Part shown: piece after piece, positions 1 to 10,599 of the stretch | How positions within the stretch are numbered: the stretch's first letter is position 1 | How the letters are laid out: every line of letters starts with the position of its first letter | Source: Arion vulgaris | Taxonomy: Eukaryota > Mollusca > Gastropoda > Stylommatophora > Arionidae | Direction of reading: 5' to 3' | Assembly (NCBI GenBank): GCA_020796225.1 | Contig: CM036764.1 | Location: 24,298,233 to 24,362,232 of the forward strand | Length of the DNA: 64,000 bases | Notes under the pieces: model-generated | Told to the model about the DNA's origin: nothing | What the model saw: the letters and a program-made list of their open reading frames with translations, nothing else | The model's database searches: none | Translations under genes and position numbers: made by a program

Positions 1-315
1 TTTTGTGTTGTCACAGGAACACACATCTTGTCTGTTTTTTTTTAGAAGCACGCACTGATGAATACAGACACACATATATTCGTAATGTTATATGGGTCAT
101 AACGAATTTATATCTAGGATTGGTTGTATCGTACCTGATGACAGCAGCGTCTCTTCCAACCTAAGGTTGTTTGTAATTGGTTCCAATAACGATACAATGT
201 TTCTCTAGAGCAGTGCTGTGCCCCGTTTTTAAATGTTAGGTCGCATCTGACTGGTGATTGTGGCAACTCCGCGGGAACGAAGTGACGTTTGAAATACTAC
301 TAAATTGTGGCTACT

Positions 316-370
316 ACCACCACCACCACCACCATCACCACCATCACCACCACTATTACTGTTACTACGT

Positions 371-448
<78 letters not shown>

Positions 449-545
449 CACCACCACCACAACAACCCCGCTACGCTACACCACTACTTCTACTACACCA
501 CTACTTCTACTACACCGCTACTACTACTACTATAACTACTACTAA
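316..545. repeat. Compound trinucleotide microsatellite (CAC/ACT/CCA)
   Basis: A run of CAC triplets (about 316-354) passes into a long ACT run (about 371-438), then CCA triplets, then interrupted ACT/TAC triplets. All frames look open because the period is three, giving artificial His, Thr, Tyr or Leu runs. No coding function is supported. Confidence 0.95.
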
Positions 546-894
546 CAATAATAGTGTTAAGAGCAGTATTAATAAGTTGAAATGCCGATGTTTTCGCTAG
601 TGTACTGCGAAAAGTTGGGTTAAAAGCAGTAGAGTGGTTAAAAAATTTAACAAAAATATATATTGCAAAATAGGAAAGATCGTTTTCATGGGAGTGCTAG
701 TAAAAAACTTAAACATAGAGTGTTTTCTTGAAATCATTTCTTAAAGTCGAAGTTAAAATAAGGTGCCACGAATGTATGTATCTGGCGCCCGTGGATTCAT
801 ATTGGACAGCACTATTCAAAATATTCTTCAACCATTTTTGTATATTTTCCTTACATTTGTTTCCTTATGAATTTGGACATAGTCATTGTTTCTA
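546..894. other. AT-rich stretch without recognised feature
   Basis: Short open frames only. No repeat unit, RNA gene or protein similarity was recognised. Confidence 0.5.
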
Positions 895-1120
895 ATATGG
901 TCCATCTGACTGATTTTTGCGTGAATTCTTGCTTTCCTTAGCATAATTGTACTTCGCCATTCAGGCGAGTCTTACTCTGAATTCAGATGTACTTGTAATT
1001 TATATCTCCAAATAAACGATCACGGTTTTCTGCAGTCAAACCGCGTATCGTGAACGCACCGACAATTTTTAACTTTTGATAATTAGCGCAGCGTGTTAGC
1101 AACTTCACTATCGGCGCACT
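895..1120 (-). mobile_element. Degenerate SINE (family 4), minus strand
   Basis: This stretch matches 19805-20088 along most of its length. Shared blocks include TGATTTTTGCGTGAA, CATTCAGGC, ACTTGTAATTTA and, at the right end, GCGTGTTAGCAACTT. In the better copy the right end carries a reversed tRNA B-box, so the head is on the right and the element reads on the minus strand. This copy is more decayed. Family identity is inferred from the two copies only. Confidence 0.55.
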
Positions 1121-1381
1121 TTTCTATGAAAACTTATTTTTGGGGGACATTTTTTCGCTGCTTTACTTTTTTTCTACATTACCTAAATGCATTAATTTGC
1201 ATGATACGCCGCTACACTCCTGTCTCGATTTCCTGCCCCCTCGCCCCATCTCTCTTTCTTTCAGTCTGTCTGTCACACTCTCAGTAACTTAAATTATATA
1301 CTATATATATAGAAGATTACTAATATTTTATATCACTGGTTTGTGATCCGAAGGACAGATATTAAGTAAGGTAGGTAGCAA

Positions 1382-1463
1382 GGTAGCGTGGTAGAGCGGT
1401 CTAAGGCGCTGGTTTTAGGCACCAGTATCTTCGGAGGCGTGGGTTCGAATCCCACTGCTGTCA
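1382..1463 (+). tRNA. tRNA-Leu (anticodon TAG)
   Basis: An 82-nt sequence with the type II layout expected of leucine tRNA. The A-box is TGGTAGAGCGG (1389-1399) and the B-box GGTTCGAATCC (1442-1452). The anticodon arm is CTGGT-TTTAGGC-ACCAG, a perfect 5-bp stem with TAG at loop positions 34-36. A variable arm with loop TCTTCGG follows. The acceptor GGTAGCG pairs with TGCTGTC using two to three G-U pairs, and A1463 is a good discriminator base for Leu. A run of five T (1467-1471) follows as a Pol III terminator. The G-U pairs suggest mild decay or a divergent copy, but the fold is complete and no intron is present. Confidence 0.9.
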
Positions 1464-1466
1464 TTA

Positions 1467-1471
1467 TTTTT
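1467..1471 (+). terminator. Pol III T-run terminator of tRNA-Leu
   Basis: Five T residues begin 4 nt after the tRNA 3' end, the usual RNA polymerase III stop. Confidence 0.75.
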
Positions 1472-1704
1472 AGGGAGTCTCTGTGGCTAAGTGGTTAAGC
1501 CCTTTGCCTTGTGAGTCGAAGGTCGAGGGTTCGATTCCGGACCGCGCCATTCTGTTCACGAGTGCTTTTTTGCAGAGACCCTAGGATTGTTGCTGGAGCT
1601 ACGGAGTTCGTGCTTTGTGCAATACTCTCGGCAGGTGGCGTGGAGAGGGCCTGAGCCATATGGGGTCAAACCTGATGCAATGAAGTCAATCCTTCGATTT
1701 TTAA
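1472..1704 (+). mobile_element. tRNA-derived SINE, family 1
   Basis: The head carries an A-box TGGCTAAGTGG (1484-1494) and a B-box GGTTCGATTCC (1528-1538) with tRNA-like spacing, but its anticodon stem does not close properly. The body then has the family blocks CTGTTCACGA, ATACTCTCGGCAGGTGG, GAGCCATATGGGG and AATGAAGTCAATCCTTCG. Other copies are at 14633-14860 (+), 12125-12262 (-), 25815-26080 (-) and 32838-32935 (-). It starts about 8 nt after the tRNA-Leu 3' end. Confidence 0.85.
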
Positions 1705-1784
1705 ACCTTTTTTTAAAAACATTGGAGAACAAAGGACACCGCATGCTGTGTATTTCCCCCCCTATCATAGCTACCCCAAATAGC

Positions 1785-1965
1785 AATGCTGCTCCGATAC
1801 AATGGGTACAAAGCAAACGGCCGGCCACGCAAAGATGGACCTCAGAGATAACAGAGGCGACGAAAGAGACTATCTACGAAGCGCATACTAGGGCCCGTTT
1901 TGAAATCTCTTCCTGACCTGACGCTGTGAGGCATACAGGATTCGAGAAAGAAAGAAAGAGATCAT
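1785..1965 (+). pseudogene. LINE 3' fragment (RT C-terminus, EITEATK family)
   Basis: The frame ending at 1916 encodes a stretch containing RWTSEITEATKETIYEAHTR, then a stop and an A/G-rich tail (GAGAAAGAAAGAAAGAG). Similar nucleotide blocks recur at 11921-12090, 10410-10570, 26516-27040 and 32688-32830. It fits the last codons and 3' UTR of a 5'-truncated non-LTR retrotransposon. Confidence 0.7.
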
Positions 1966-2195
1966 AGCTACCAGTATCGGCAATCAAATTCCTACCTTTC
2001 TAGAAGTATAAAAATAATGTACATATAACAATCATATGATATGGAATTAATCAAGCTCATGCTATTGAAGTATGTTTGATCTATGATGATTAAATAATTA
2101 TTGAAAGAGATCAATACAAGAATTGTTTTTTAAATACCGATGCATACATTTTGTACATTAAAGTTATGCAGGCCTGGATATTGCTTTCTGGGAAT

Positions 2196-2807
2196 ACAGA
2201 ACATTGGGTTGCAGAACATTGGATTGCAGAACATTGGATTGCAGAACATTGGATTGCAGAACATTGGATTGCAGAACATTGGATTGCAGAACATTGGATT
2301 GCAGAACATTGGATTGCAGAACATTGGATTGCAGAACATTGGATTGCAGAACATTGGATTGCAGAACATTGGATTGCAGAACATTGGATTGCAGAACATT
2401 GGATTTGCAGAACATTGGATTGCAGAACATTGGATTGCAGAACATTGGATTGCAGAACATTGGATTGCAGAACATTGGATTGCAGAACACTGGATTGCAG
2501 AACATTGGATTGCAGAACATTGGATTGCAGAACACTGGATTGCAGAACATTGGATTGCAGAACATTGGATTGCAGAACATTGGATTGCAGAACATTGGAT
2601 TGCAGAACATTGGATTGCAGAACATTGGATTGCAGAACATTGGATTGCAGAACATTGGATTGCAGAACATTGGATTGCAGAACATTGGATTGCAGAACAT
2701 TGGATTGCAGAACATTGGATTGCAGAACATTGTATTGCAGAACATTGGATTGCAGAACATTGGATTGCAGAACATTGTATTGCAGAACATTGGATTGCAG
2801 AACACTG
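2196..2807. repeat. 15-bp minisatellite, about 41 units
   Basis: Near-perfect tandem units of GCAGAACATTGGATT. Variation is confined to single bases (CACTGG, TTGTATT) plus one extra T near 2405. Because 15 is a multiple of three, long frames stay open on both strands. This is a mathematical effect and not a coding signal. Confidence 0.97.
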
Positions 2808-2888
2808 AAATGAAAGATTAAGATTGGAGTTAGAAGAAATGATAAAGTTGTGTACATAGAGATTAACTCACACGATACGAGAAGCCAT

Positions 2889-3190
2889 CTAGCAAACCGG
2901 TCTAGCAGTACTAAATGCAATGACATCTTGCATCCATAGTCTTCTAGGTCTTCCTCTCATTCTTCTTCCAGTCATCATTCCCTGCAAAATTATCTTCTCT
3001 AGGCACTCATGTCGTTTGATGTGTCCGAAATATTTAGTTTTCCTTGATTTTATGTTCTTTAATATCAAGCTGTTGTAGAACAGAAGCATTTGTTCTTTTC
3101 TCTGTCCATGATATTCTAAGTACTCTTCTGTAGTATTCGCATTCACATGCATTACTGATCTTCTCCGCCGTTTTGTCAATGGTATATATT
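2889..3190 (-). pseudogene. LINE RT C-terminal fragment
   Basis: The minus strand encodes a segment with KTKYFGHIKRHECLEKIILQ followed by GRRMRGRPRRLWMQDVIAF, ending at a stop near 2889. This is the typical post-RT C-terminal segment of non-LTR retrotransposon proteins (FGH followed by GRPR.RW). The upstream (N-terminal) side is cut off by the 20-bp array, so RT and endonuclease are absent. Confidence 0.75.
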
Positions 3191-3212
3191 TATCAACATC
3201 GTCACCATCACC

Positions 3213-5079
3213 ACCATTGTCTATCGTAGGACACCATTGTATATCGTAGGACACCATTGTCTATCGTAGGACACCGTTGTCTATCGTAGGACACCATTGT
3301 CTGTCGTATGGACACCATTGTCTATCGTAGGACACCATTGTCTATCGTAGGACACCATTGTCTGTCGTAGGATACCATTGTCTGTCGTAGGACACCATTG
3401 TCTGTCGTAGGACACCATTGTCTGTCGTAGGACACCATTGTCTGTCGTAGGACACCATTGTCTATCGTAGGACACCATTGTCTGTCGTAGGACACCGTTG
3501 TCTATCGTAGGACACCATTGTCTGTCGTATGGACACCATTGTCTATCGTAGGACACCATTGTCTATCGTAGGACACCATTGTCTGTCGTAGGACACCATT
3601 GTCTATCGTAGGACACCATTGTCTGTCGTAGGACACCATTGTCTGTCGTAGGACACCATTGTCTGTCGTAGGACACCATTGTCTATCGTAGGACACCATT
3701 GTCTGTCGTAGGACACCATTGTCTATCGTAGGACACCATTGTCTGTCGTAGGACACCATTGTCTATCGTAGGACACCATTGTCTATCGTAGGACACCGTT
3801 GTCTATCGTAGGACACCGTTGTCTATCGTAGGACACCGTTGTCTATCGTAGGACACCATTGTCTGTCGTAGGACACCATTGTCTATCGTAGGACACCATT
3901 GTCTATCGTAGGACACCATTGTCTGTCGTAGGACACCGTTGTCTATCGTAGGACACCATTGTCTATCGTAGGACACCGTTGTCTATCGTAGGACACCGTT
4001 GTCTATCGTAGGACACCGTTGTCTATCGTAGGACACCATTGTCTATCGTAGGACACCATTGTCTATCGTAGGACACCATTGTCTGTCGTAGGACACCATT
4101 GTCTGTCGTAGGACACCATTGTCTATCGTGGACACCATTGTCTATCGTAGGACACCATTGTCTATCGTAGGACACCATTGTCTATCGTAGGACACCATTG
4201 TCTGTCGTAGGACACCGTTGTCTATCGTAGGACACCGTTGTCTATCGTAGGACACCGTTGTCTATCGTAGGACACCGTTGTCTATCGTAGGACACCGTTG
4301 TCTATCGTAGGACACCGTTGTCTATCGTAGGACACCGTTGTCTATCGTAGGACACCGTTGTCTATCGTAGGATACCGTTGTCTATCGTAGGATACCATTG
4401 TCTATCGTAGGACACCATTGTCTATCGTAGGACACCATTGTCTATCGTAGGACACCATTGTCTATCGTAGGACACCATTGTCTATCGTAGGACACCATTG
4501 TCTATCGTAGGACACCATTGTCTATCGTAGGACACCATTGTATATCGTAGGACACCATTGTCTATCGTAGGACACCATTGTCTATCGTAGGACACCATTG
4601 TCTATCGTAGGACACCATTGTCTATCGTAGGACACCATTGTCTATCGTAGGACACCATTGTCTATCGTAGGATACCATTGTCTATCGTAGGATACCATTG
4701 TCTATCGTAGGATACCATTGTCTATCGTAGGATACCATTGTCTATCGTAGGATACCATTGTCTATCGTAGGACACCATTGTCTATCGTAGGACACCATTG
4801 TCTATCGTAGGACACCGTTGTCTATCGTAGGACACCGTTGTCTATCATAGGACACCGTTGTCTATCGTAGGACACCGTTGTCTATCGTAGGACACCGTTG
4901 TCTATCGTAGGACACCATTGTCTATCGTAGGACATCATTGTCTATCGTAGGATACCATTGTCTATCGTAGGATACCATTGTCTATCGTAGGATACCATTG
5001 TCTATCGTAGGATACCATTGTCTATCGTAGGATACCATTGTCTATCGTAGGACACCGTTGTCTATCGTAGGACACCGTG
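3213..5079. repeat. 20-bp minisatellite, about 93 units
   Basis: Tandem units of ACCATTGTCTATCGTAGGAC over 1.87 kb. Variants sit at fixed places: ACCATTG/ACCGTTG, CTATC/CTGTC and GACACC/GATACC. Like variants cluster in runs (for example CCGTTG units at 4210-4380 and GATACC units at 4670-4760 and 4945-5030). Rare 1-bp indels occur near 3308, 3530 and 4129. Confidence 0.97.
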
Positions 5080-5151
5080 TTATGATCAACATATGAGTTA
5101 ATGATTCATGTTTGGAACAATGTGTCACGATTATCAAGCAACGTCATAGAG

Positions 5152-5469
5152 CAGTAGTTCTCAAACTATTTGAATTCGAGACACACTTAAAGTCCTACAA
5201 CAAATCGTAGGCGCGCTATACACAAAAACTTAATAAGTAAGATGCAAAAAGCAAAGAAAAACAGAAATAATTGGAAAATGCCACATGCCTTTGTTCATCA
5301 TTTAATTTCTGCCTATGAGAAGCATAGACTTGATGTGGCTTAGCAATTTTTTTACCCTGGTGCCCGCTGGCACCGCGTTGTCGACCCCTGATCTGTGATT
5401 TCCTAGGGCGCACATATAAATGTCACCGAGCTCACTGGTGCGCCTGGTCACACCCTTTGAGAATCACTG
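5152..5469. mobile_element. hAT-like MITE with 8-bp TSD
   Basis: The left end CAGTAGTTCTCAAACTATTT and the right end TTTGAGAATCACTG are terminal inverted repeats of the CAGTG-TTCTCAA type known in hAT elements. The flanks are tcatagag (5144-5151) and tcttagag (5470-5477), an 8-bp target duplication with one mismatch and a central TA, as described for the Buster group. The 318-bp interior has no transposase, so it is non-autonomous. Confidence 0.8.
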
Positions 5470-5609
5470 TCTTAGAGACAGATGTGACTTTCTCCACAGA
5501 AACTGCGTTCTGCAATGAGTGAAAGTGAATCCTTGCCATGGCTGTCACCTCATAGTATCCTGGACACAGACATCCGACCTTGTTCTTCTGATTATCGGAG
5601 TTTGTGTGT

Positions 5610-6430
5610 TTTAGAAAATTGCTTTCTTTCTCTGTATGGTACCCTTCAGCTTTAGAAAATTGCTTTCTTTCTCTGTATGGTATCCTTCAGCTTTAGAAAA
5701 TTGCTTTCTTTCTCTGTATGGTACCCTTCAGCTTTAGAAAATTGCTTTCTTTCTCTGTATGGTACCCTTCAGCTTTAGAAAATTGCTTTCTTTCTCTGTA
5801 TGGTATCCTTCAGCTTTAGAAAATTGCTTTCTTTCTCTGTATGGTATCCTTCAGCTTTAGAAAATTGCTTTCTTTCTCTGTATGGTATCCTTCAGCTTTA
5901 GAAAATTGCTTTCTTTCTCTGTATGGTATCCTTCAGCTTTAGAAAATTGCTTTCTTTCTCTGTATGGTATCCTTCAGCTTTAGAAAATTGCTTTCTTTCT
6001 CTGTATGGTATCCTTCAGCTTTAGAAAATTGCTTTCTTTCTCTGTATGGTATCCTTCAGCTTTAGAAAATTGCTTTCTTTCTCTGTATGGTATCCTTCAG
6101 CTTTAGAAAATTGCTTTCTTTCTCTGTATGGTATCCTTCAGCTTTAGAAAATTGCTTTCTTTCTCTGTATGGTATCCTTCAGCTTTAGAAAATTGCTTTC
6201 TTTCTCTGTATGGTACCCTTCAGCTTTAGAAAATTGCTTTTTTTCTCTGTATGGTATCCTTCAGCTTTAGAAAATTGCTTTCTTTCTCTGTATGGTATCC
6301 TTCAGCTTTAGAAAATTGCTTTCTTTCTCTGTATGGTATCCTTCAGCTTTAGAAAATTGCTTTCTTTCTCTGTATGGTATCCTTCAGCTTTAGAAAATTG
6401 CTTTCTTTCTCTGTATGGTATCCTTCAGCT
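5610..6430. repeat. 41-bp minisatellite, 20 units
   Basis: The unit begins TTTAGAAAATTGCTTTCTTT and ends GGTATCCTTCAGC. It is nearly invariant apart from GGTATCC/GGTACCC and one TTTTTTT variant near 6240. Such homogeneity suggests recent expansion or active homogenisation. Confidence 0.97.
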
Positions 6431-6925
6431 GATTGAACAACATATTTATTCCTATGCTTCTTGATGTCGTATTTGACAATGCTTCATTAGTTCAATCCCA
6501 CACACACGAGGAAATGAATTGGCCCTCCTACCCGTGCACACTAAGTACTAGAAATGTGAAGAGGCAGCCACTTCATACACTAAGGTCTGAAAAGGTTAAA
6601 AGGCAAATTATTATTATAATAAAATATTTATATATATATAATAAACATAAACACCCCCGCCCATATGCACACTGTTCAATAACATTTTTAGTATCATTAT
6701 ATTTATTTCGTTTTTGCGTATTTAGTTACGTATTTTACTTGACTATTAAGGTATATAACCATTAACGGTGCCGCTGTGGTTTTGCCGCTTTCCATATATC
6801 TTTCTGGTGTTTTATAATATCACATGCGCTTAATGAAGACTTTTTGGCCGAAACCACGTTTTAACCGGATTTTATGTTTTGGGGCAACCTCTATGTTTTT
6901 ATATCTCATGCGTGATTGAAAGTTG
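6431..6925. other. Unique-looking AT-rich spacer
   Basis: A 110-residue open frame lies here but has no recognisable domain and A/T-driven composition. Nothing else is supported. Confidence 0.4.
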
Positions 6926-6932
6926 GCGAATC

Positions 6933-7302
6933 CACAGCCAACTCTAATATTGGGCCGCATAACGAAAACCCTGACCTAGTTTGAGTTGAGAGGGGAAGAA
7001 GAGAAAGCTGGATATTATATACGTTTAATAGAACACTGCAAACTTTTTTTGGGTCAATTTTACTCAATTCTATGAGTGTATGGTTATTTATTGATGAAAA
7101 ATATTCATAATACTGATATTCCTTATTGTGAAACTGAACTTGTAACATAATATAACTTTCAATTAGCATGTTGTGTTGATTTTAACATGAATTCGTCTAT
7201 ATACAACAATACTGGAATGCTAGGTCACGTGAAGGTTGGGGTATTATTTCCTAGAGTTTTTTTCTTGAGTCTACTGGCCGTATGAGTTTATAGTTGGCTG
7301 TG
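6933..7302 (+). mobile_element. MITE family M7, copy A
   Basis: The ends are exact inverted repeats: CACAGCCAACT at 6933 and AGTTGGCTGTG ending at 7302. The flanks gcgaatc (6926-6932) and gtgaatc (7303-7309) form a 7-bp target duplication with one mismatch. The interior shares long blocks with copies B, C and D (GATAGAACACTGCA, TTTATTGATGAAAAATATTC, GTCTATATACAACAATACTG). No transposase is encoded. Confidence 0.85.
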
Positions 7303-7309
7303 GTGAATC

Positions 7310-7809
7310 CTAGTCGACGTCTGCCATGTTAGTTACTGGTCATATTGACATCTGAGGGATACAATTTAATGACCCTCTGTATGGTCACATTGACATTTAA
7401 TGGATACACGTATTAAATAAATAAAATCATAAGTGAGTCTATAAACGTAAATAAGTAACAGCTGTGAGTTAGTAATATTATACAATTGATCTTTGCTGCC
7501 AATTTTAATGTGGAGTTTTATGATAACTATCACATGTTTGTTGTAAGGTTTTATCTCTCTCTCTATCATGTTAACTATATTTTCTTCTTTGTTCTCTCTC
7601 TTATGATCTCTCATCATTTCTCTTAAGATTGTTATCCTGTTTCTCGTTATATCTCTCATGCTTGCTATCCTGTCTCTCGTATCTCTGCCATCCCCTCTAT
7701 CCTTTCTCTCGTTATCTCTCTCAGGCTCGACATTCTCTTGTTATATCTTCTGTCCTGCTCGTTGCCTTTTCTCTCTTTACCTTACTCTTACTCTCCTTAA
7801 GCCTGCTGT
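7310..7809. other. Pyrimidine-rich low-complexity region
   Basis: From about 7550 the sequence is rich in TCTC/TCTCTC on the + strand. Earlier bases look unique. Open frames here are compositional. Confidence 0.6.

Positions 7810-7892
<83 letters not shown>
7810..7892. repeat. (CT)n(AT)n compound microsatellite
   Basis: About 17 CT dinucleotides pass directly into about 23 TA/AT dinucleotides, then a short GTGTGCGTG run. Confidence 0.97.
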
Positions 7893-7895
<3 letters not shown>

Positions 7896-8269
7896 CGTGC
7901 GTGTGTGCCTTTCTATCTGATTCGTCTCTCTCGTGCTTGCTAGCATTTTCCTCTTGTTGTTGAAATCTTTTCTCGTCATCTGTCATGCACGCTGTACTTT
8001 GTCTTTCAATCTCCCTTTCTCTTCTCTCTCATGATCTCTCTCATGTTTACATTGATATCTGGTCATCAGAGCTGGTAACTGTCAACTCAAGGTTGCCAAG
8101 GGTTTTCTCTCTTGTCTACTTGTAAAAGGAGGGGTATTATTTCTGTTCCATATTATATATATATATTTCCTAGTAATATGATGTTGTTATTTGTTGTTAT
8201 TATTTGTTCTCTTTAATGTCTTCAAAAGCAATATCTTAGTGGAACAGCTAAGTGACACAGGCAGAACCC

Positions 8270-8480
8270 TCCCCTCATGGACAGACGATATCCTGGTCTA
8301 CAGACAGGAAAATAAAGAAAATAAAGACCACAGAGAAGATGCATTCAGGATGTCACTGATGGTTTGAGCGTGACGGCTGCATAGGCTGGACATCTGACGT
8401 TTGAGAGAGAAATTCTGAAGGAATGTTAGGTTGACAAATTTCTGCTCAGGACAAACTATTTGATGATGATATGATTGAAT
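8270..8480 (+). pseudogene. LINE 3' fragment (WIQDVTDD family)
   Basis: Nucleotide blocks match 62330-62770: AGAGAAGATGCATTCAGGATG, CTGACGTTTGAGAGAGAAATTC and TTTCTGCTCAGGACAAACTATTTGATGATGAT. In the better copy these encode a GRPRRRWIQD-like LINE C-terminus and its 3' UTR. Frames here are broken. Confidence 0.6.
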
Positions 8481-8489
8481 AGATCTGTC

Positions 8490-8757
8490 GTTCGAGCGGT
8501 TACCGGGTCCCAAATTTGGGGTGTAAAGAATAGAACCACTGTCACCTGCCACGCATGTCGTAAAAGGCGGCTAAGGAGGTTTGGTTGAAATGGGATGCAT
8601 GTGTCCTAAACGTGTAGAACTCTATGCGTTTAGGGGCCTACAAACCAATGTGCAACGTATACATGTTCTTGGTAAAAGATCAAACATATCACAAAGAGTG
8701 ATTAAAATTGGTCGTAAAGAACAAACACAAAGAAGAAGAAGAATAGATCTGTCATGT
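8490..8757 (+). mobile_element. Dispersed repeat R1 (GAA-tailed), divergent copy
   Basis: This is the most divergent of five copies. Shared blocks are AAAGAATAGAACCACTG, GCATGTCGTAAAAGGCG, TATCACAAAGAGTGATTA and the terminal AAGAAGAAGAAG. Other copies are at 10031, 12757, 44022 and 60940, all on the same strand. No coding capacity is seen. The microsatellite tail suggests a SINE-like retroelement or a LINE 3' UTR. Confidence 0.6.
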
Positions 8758-9232
8758 TTCTAATCTATACTCCATTTTCATCACATTTCCGAAGGACATG
8801 AAACAATAATAATCTTACTATCGGCTTACTACTCCAGTCAAGGTAAGGTCTGGTAACTTGTTAGCCAACGACATTTCAGACTGTCCGTTTCTGGTCTCAC
8901 GGGTATCGTTACGGTTACAAACTATGACGCACATCGTACATCCCACGTAAATTATCATGTTACATCCTCATCCAACTCTTGAAAAGAAAAAAAAAAACAA
9001 CGAAGAAATTGTTGTTGTCAGATCATGGTCGACATGTTTAGATCGAAGATATTATCTACGGTCATGTGACATTTTATATTGACAAAGCAGAGTTATCCAA
9101 ATGAGACGAAACAATTAAATTGTCATTTTTAAAAAAAAAAACAAAACACTGTGGAAAAATAAAGCGTGTACAAAGATGTTGTTTGATGTTTAGAGCATTC
9201 TATAATTTCTTGAAATAGGGGATTATAAACTT
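8758..9232. other. No recognised feature
   Basis: Mixed-composition sequence with a few A-runs. No repeat unit or protein similarity was recognised. Confidence 0.4.
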
Positions 9233-9235
9233 CAT

Positions 9236-9931
9236 TGTTGTGTAGTAGATTGTTGTGTAGTAGATTGTTGTGTAGTAGAGTGTTGTGTAGTAGAGTGTTG
9301 TGTAGTAGAGTGTTGTATAGTAGAGTGTTGTGTAGTAGAGTGTTGTGTAGTAGAGTGTTGTGTAGTAGATTGTTGTGTAGTAGAGTGTTGTGTAGTAGAG
9401 TGTTGTGTAGTAGAGTGTTGTGTAGTAGATTGTTGTGTAGTAGAGTGTTGTGTAGTAGATTGTTGTGTAGTAGATCGTTGTGTAGTAGAGTGTTGTGTAG
9501 TAGATTGTTGTGTAGTAGATTGTTGTGTAGTAGAGTGTTGTATAGTAGAGTGTTGTGTAGTAGAGTGTTGTGTAGTAGAGTGTTGTGTAGTAGAGTGTTG
9601 TGTAGTAGAGTGTTGTGTAGTAGATTGTTGTGTAGTAGAGTGTTGTGTAGTAGAGTGTTGTGTAGTAGATTGTTGTGTAGTAGAGTGTTGTGTAGTAGAG
9701 TGTTGTGTAGTAGAGTGTTGTGTAGTAGATTGTTGTGTAGTAGAGTGTTGTGTAGTAGATTGTTGTGTAGTAGATCGTTGTGTAGTAGATTGTTGTGTAG
9801 TAGAGTGTTGTGTAGTAGAGTGTTGTGTAGTAGAGTGTTGTGTAGTAGAGTGTTGTGTAGTAGAGTGTTGTGTAGTAGATTGTTGTGTAGTAGAGTGTTG
9901 TGTAGTAGATTGTTGTGTAGTAGAGTGTTGT
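9236..9931. repeat. 15-bp minisatellite, about 46 units
   Basis: The units are TAGAGTGTTGTGTAG with TAGATTG, TAGATCG and GTATAG variants. The block 9361-9480 recurs exactly at 9661-9780, so variants are arranged in a higher-order pattern. The 314-residue open frame across it is a period-of-three effect. Confidence 0.97.
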
Positions 9932-10030
9932 TTGTAAAGAGGGCGTGAAGGGGGAAAGAAAAATGTTTTAATGACAAAATACATAAACTGGTCATTTCTT
10001 GTGTTAAGATTGAAAGAATTAAGAGAGACG

Positions 10031-10290
10031 CCGGGAGTGCCGGACTCGCATGGGAAGCAAAGAATAGTACCACTGCGACCTACAAGGCATGTCGTAAGAG
10101 GCGACTGATGTAGGGGCCTAGGAAGCTACCATAGTAAATAAAAAGCATCGCATAAATCTGATGTACTTGTAGGCGTATAGCTGGTACAACGTACCATTGC
10201 TCTTAGGCTCAGATCACATAGAAATCACACAGAGTGATTAACAAGTGATCGATATGGAGCGTTGGAAGATGAAGATAGAGAGTATGAAAG
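10031..10290 (+). mobile_element. Dispersed repeat R1, copy 2
   Basis: This is a well-preserved copy. At 10079-10114 the arms CCTACA and TGTAGG enclose GTCG-TAAGAGG-CGAC, giving a two-stem hairpin. Further on come GGAAGCTACC, AACAAGTGATCGATATGGAGCG and a GAAGATGAAGAT tail. The function is unknown. Confidence 0.75.
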
Positions 10291-10409
10291 GAAAAAAACG
10301 CCAGAAAGAGATGGAGAGAAAGAAGGACATATTGAGATATAAATAATGTGAGAGAAAGAGAGTTAAAAAAAAACAGAGGTAGATAGAGTGAAAAGGCGAA
10401 AGAGTGATG

Positions 10410-10570
10410 TACTTTCTACTTTTCTCTGATCATCTTTTGCCTCGCAGCGTCAGAATAATAAGCGATTTCTAGAACTGCTCTTGTGTGTCTGTCAGTCTCT
10501 GTTGTTTTTGTGGTCCATCTTTTGCGTTGACGACTTTTAGCCCAGCATGGGCTGTTTCTTAGTACTATTG
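10410..10570 (-). pseudogene. LINE 3' fragment (EITEATK family)
   Basis: The reverse complement matches 26516-26780: AACGCAAAAGATGGACC, ACACAAGAGCAGTTCTAGAAATC and CTGACGCTGCGAGGCAAAA. The coding frame is disrupted. Confidence 0.6.
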
Positions 10571-10599
10571 CCCCGGTGAAAGAGTGATGATTGGTGAAT

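Noticed and set aside
258..600. Poly-His / poly-Thr / poly-Leu proteins
   Set aside because: They are trinucleotide microsatellite read in three frames.
1487..1557. Second tRNA gene after tRNA-Leu
   Set aside because: A- and B-boxes are present but the anticodon stem does not form and the sequence continues into a SINE body repeated elsewhere.
2111..2926. 271-codon minus-strand frame of NVLQS repeats, and mirror frames on the other strand
   Set aside because: The 15-bp period keeps all stop-free frames open. Neither strand shows unique coding sequence or splice context.
9129..10073. 314-codon frame of LLHNT/STTQH repeats resembling a low-complexity protein
   Set aside because: It is caused by the 15-bp array. 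Flanks are A-rich non-coding DNA and three frames are equally open.
10079..10114. HDV-like self-cleaving ribozyme in repeat R1
   Set aside because: The GTCG-loop-CGAC stem resembles P4, but the outer arm pairs directly around it and no P1/P3 double-pseudoknot layout could be drawn.
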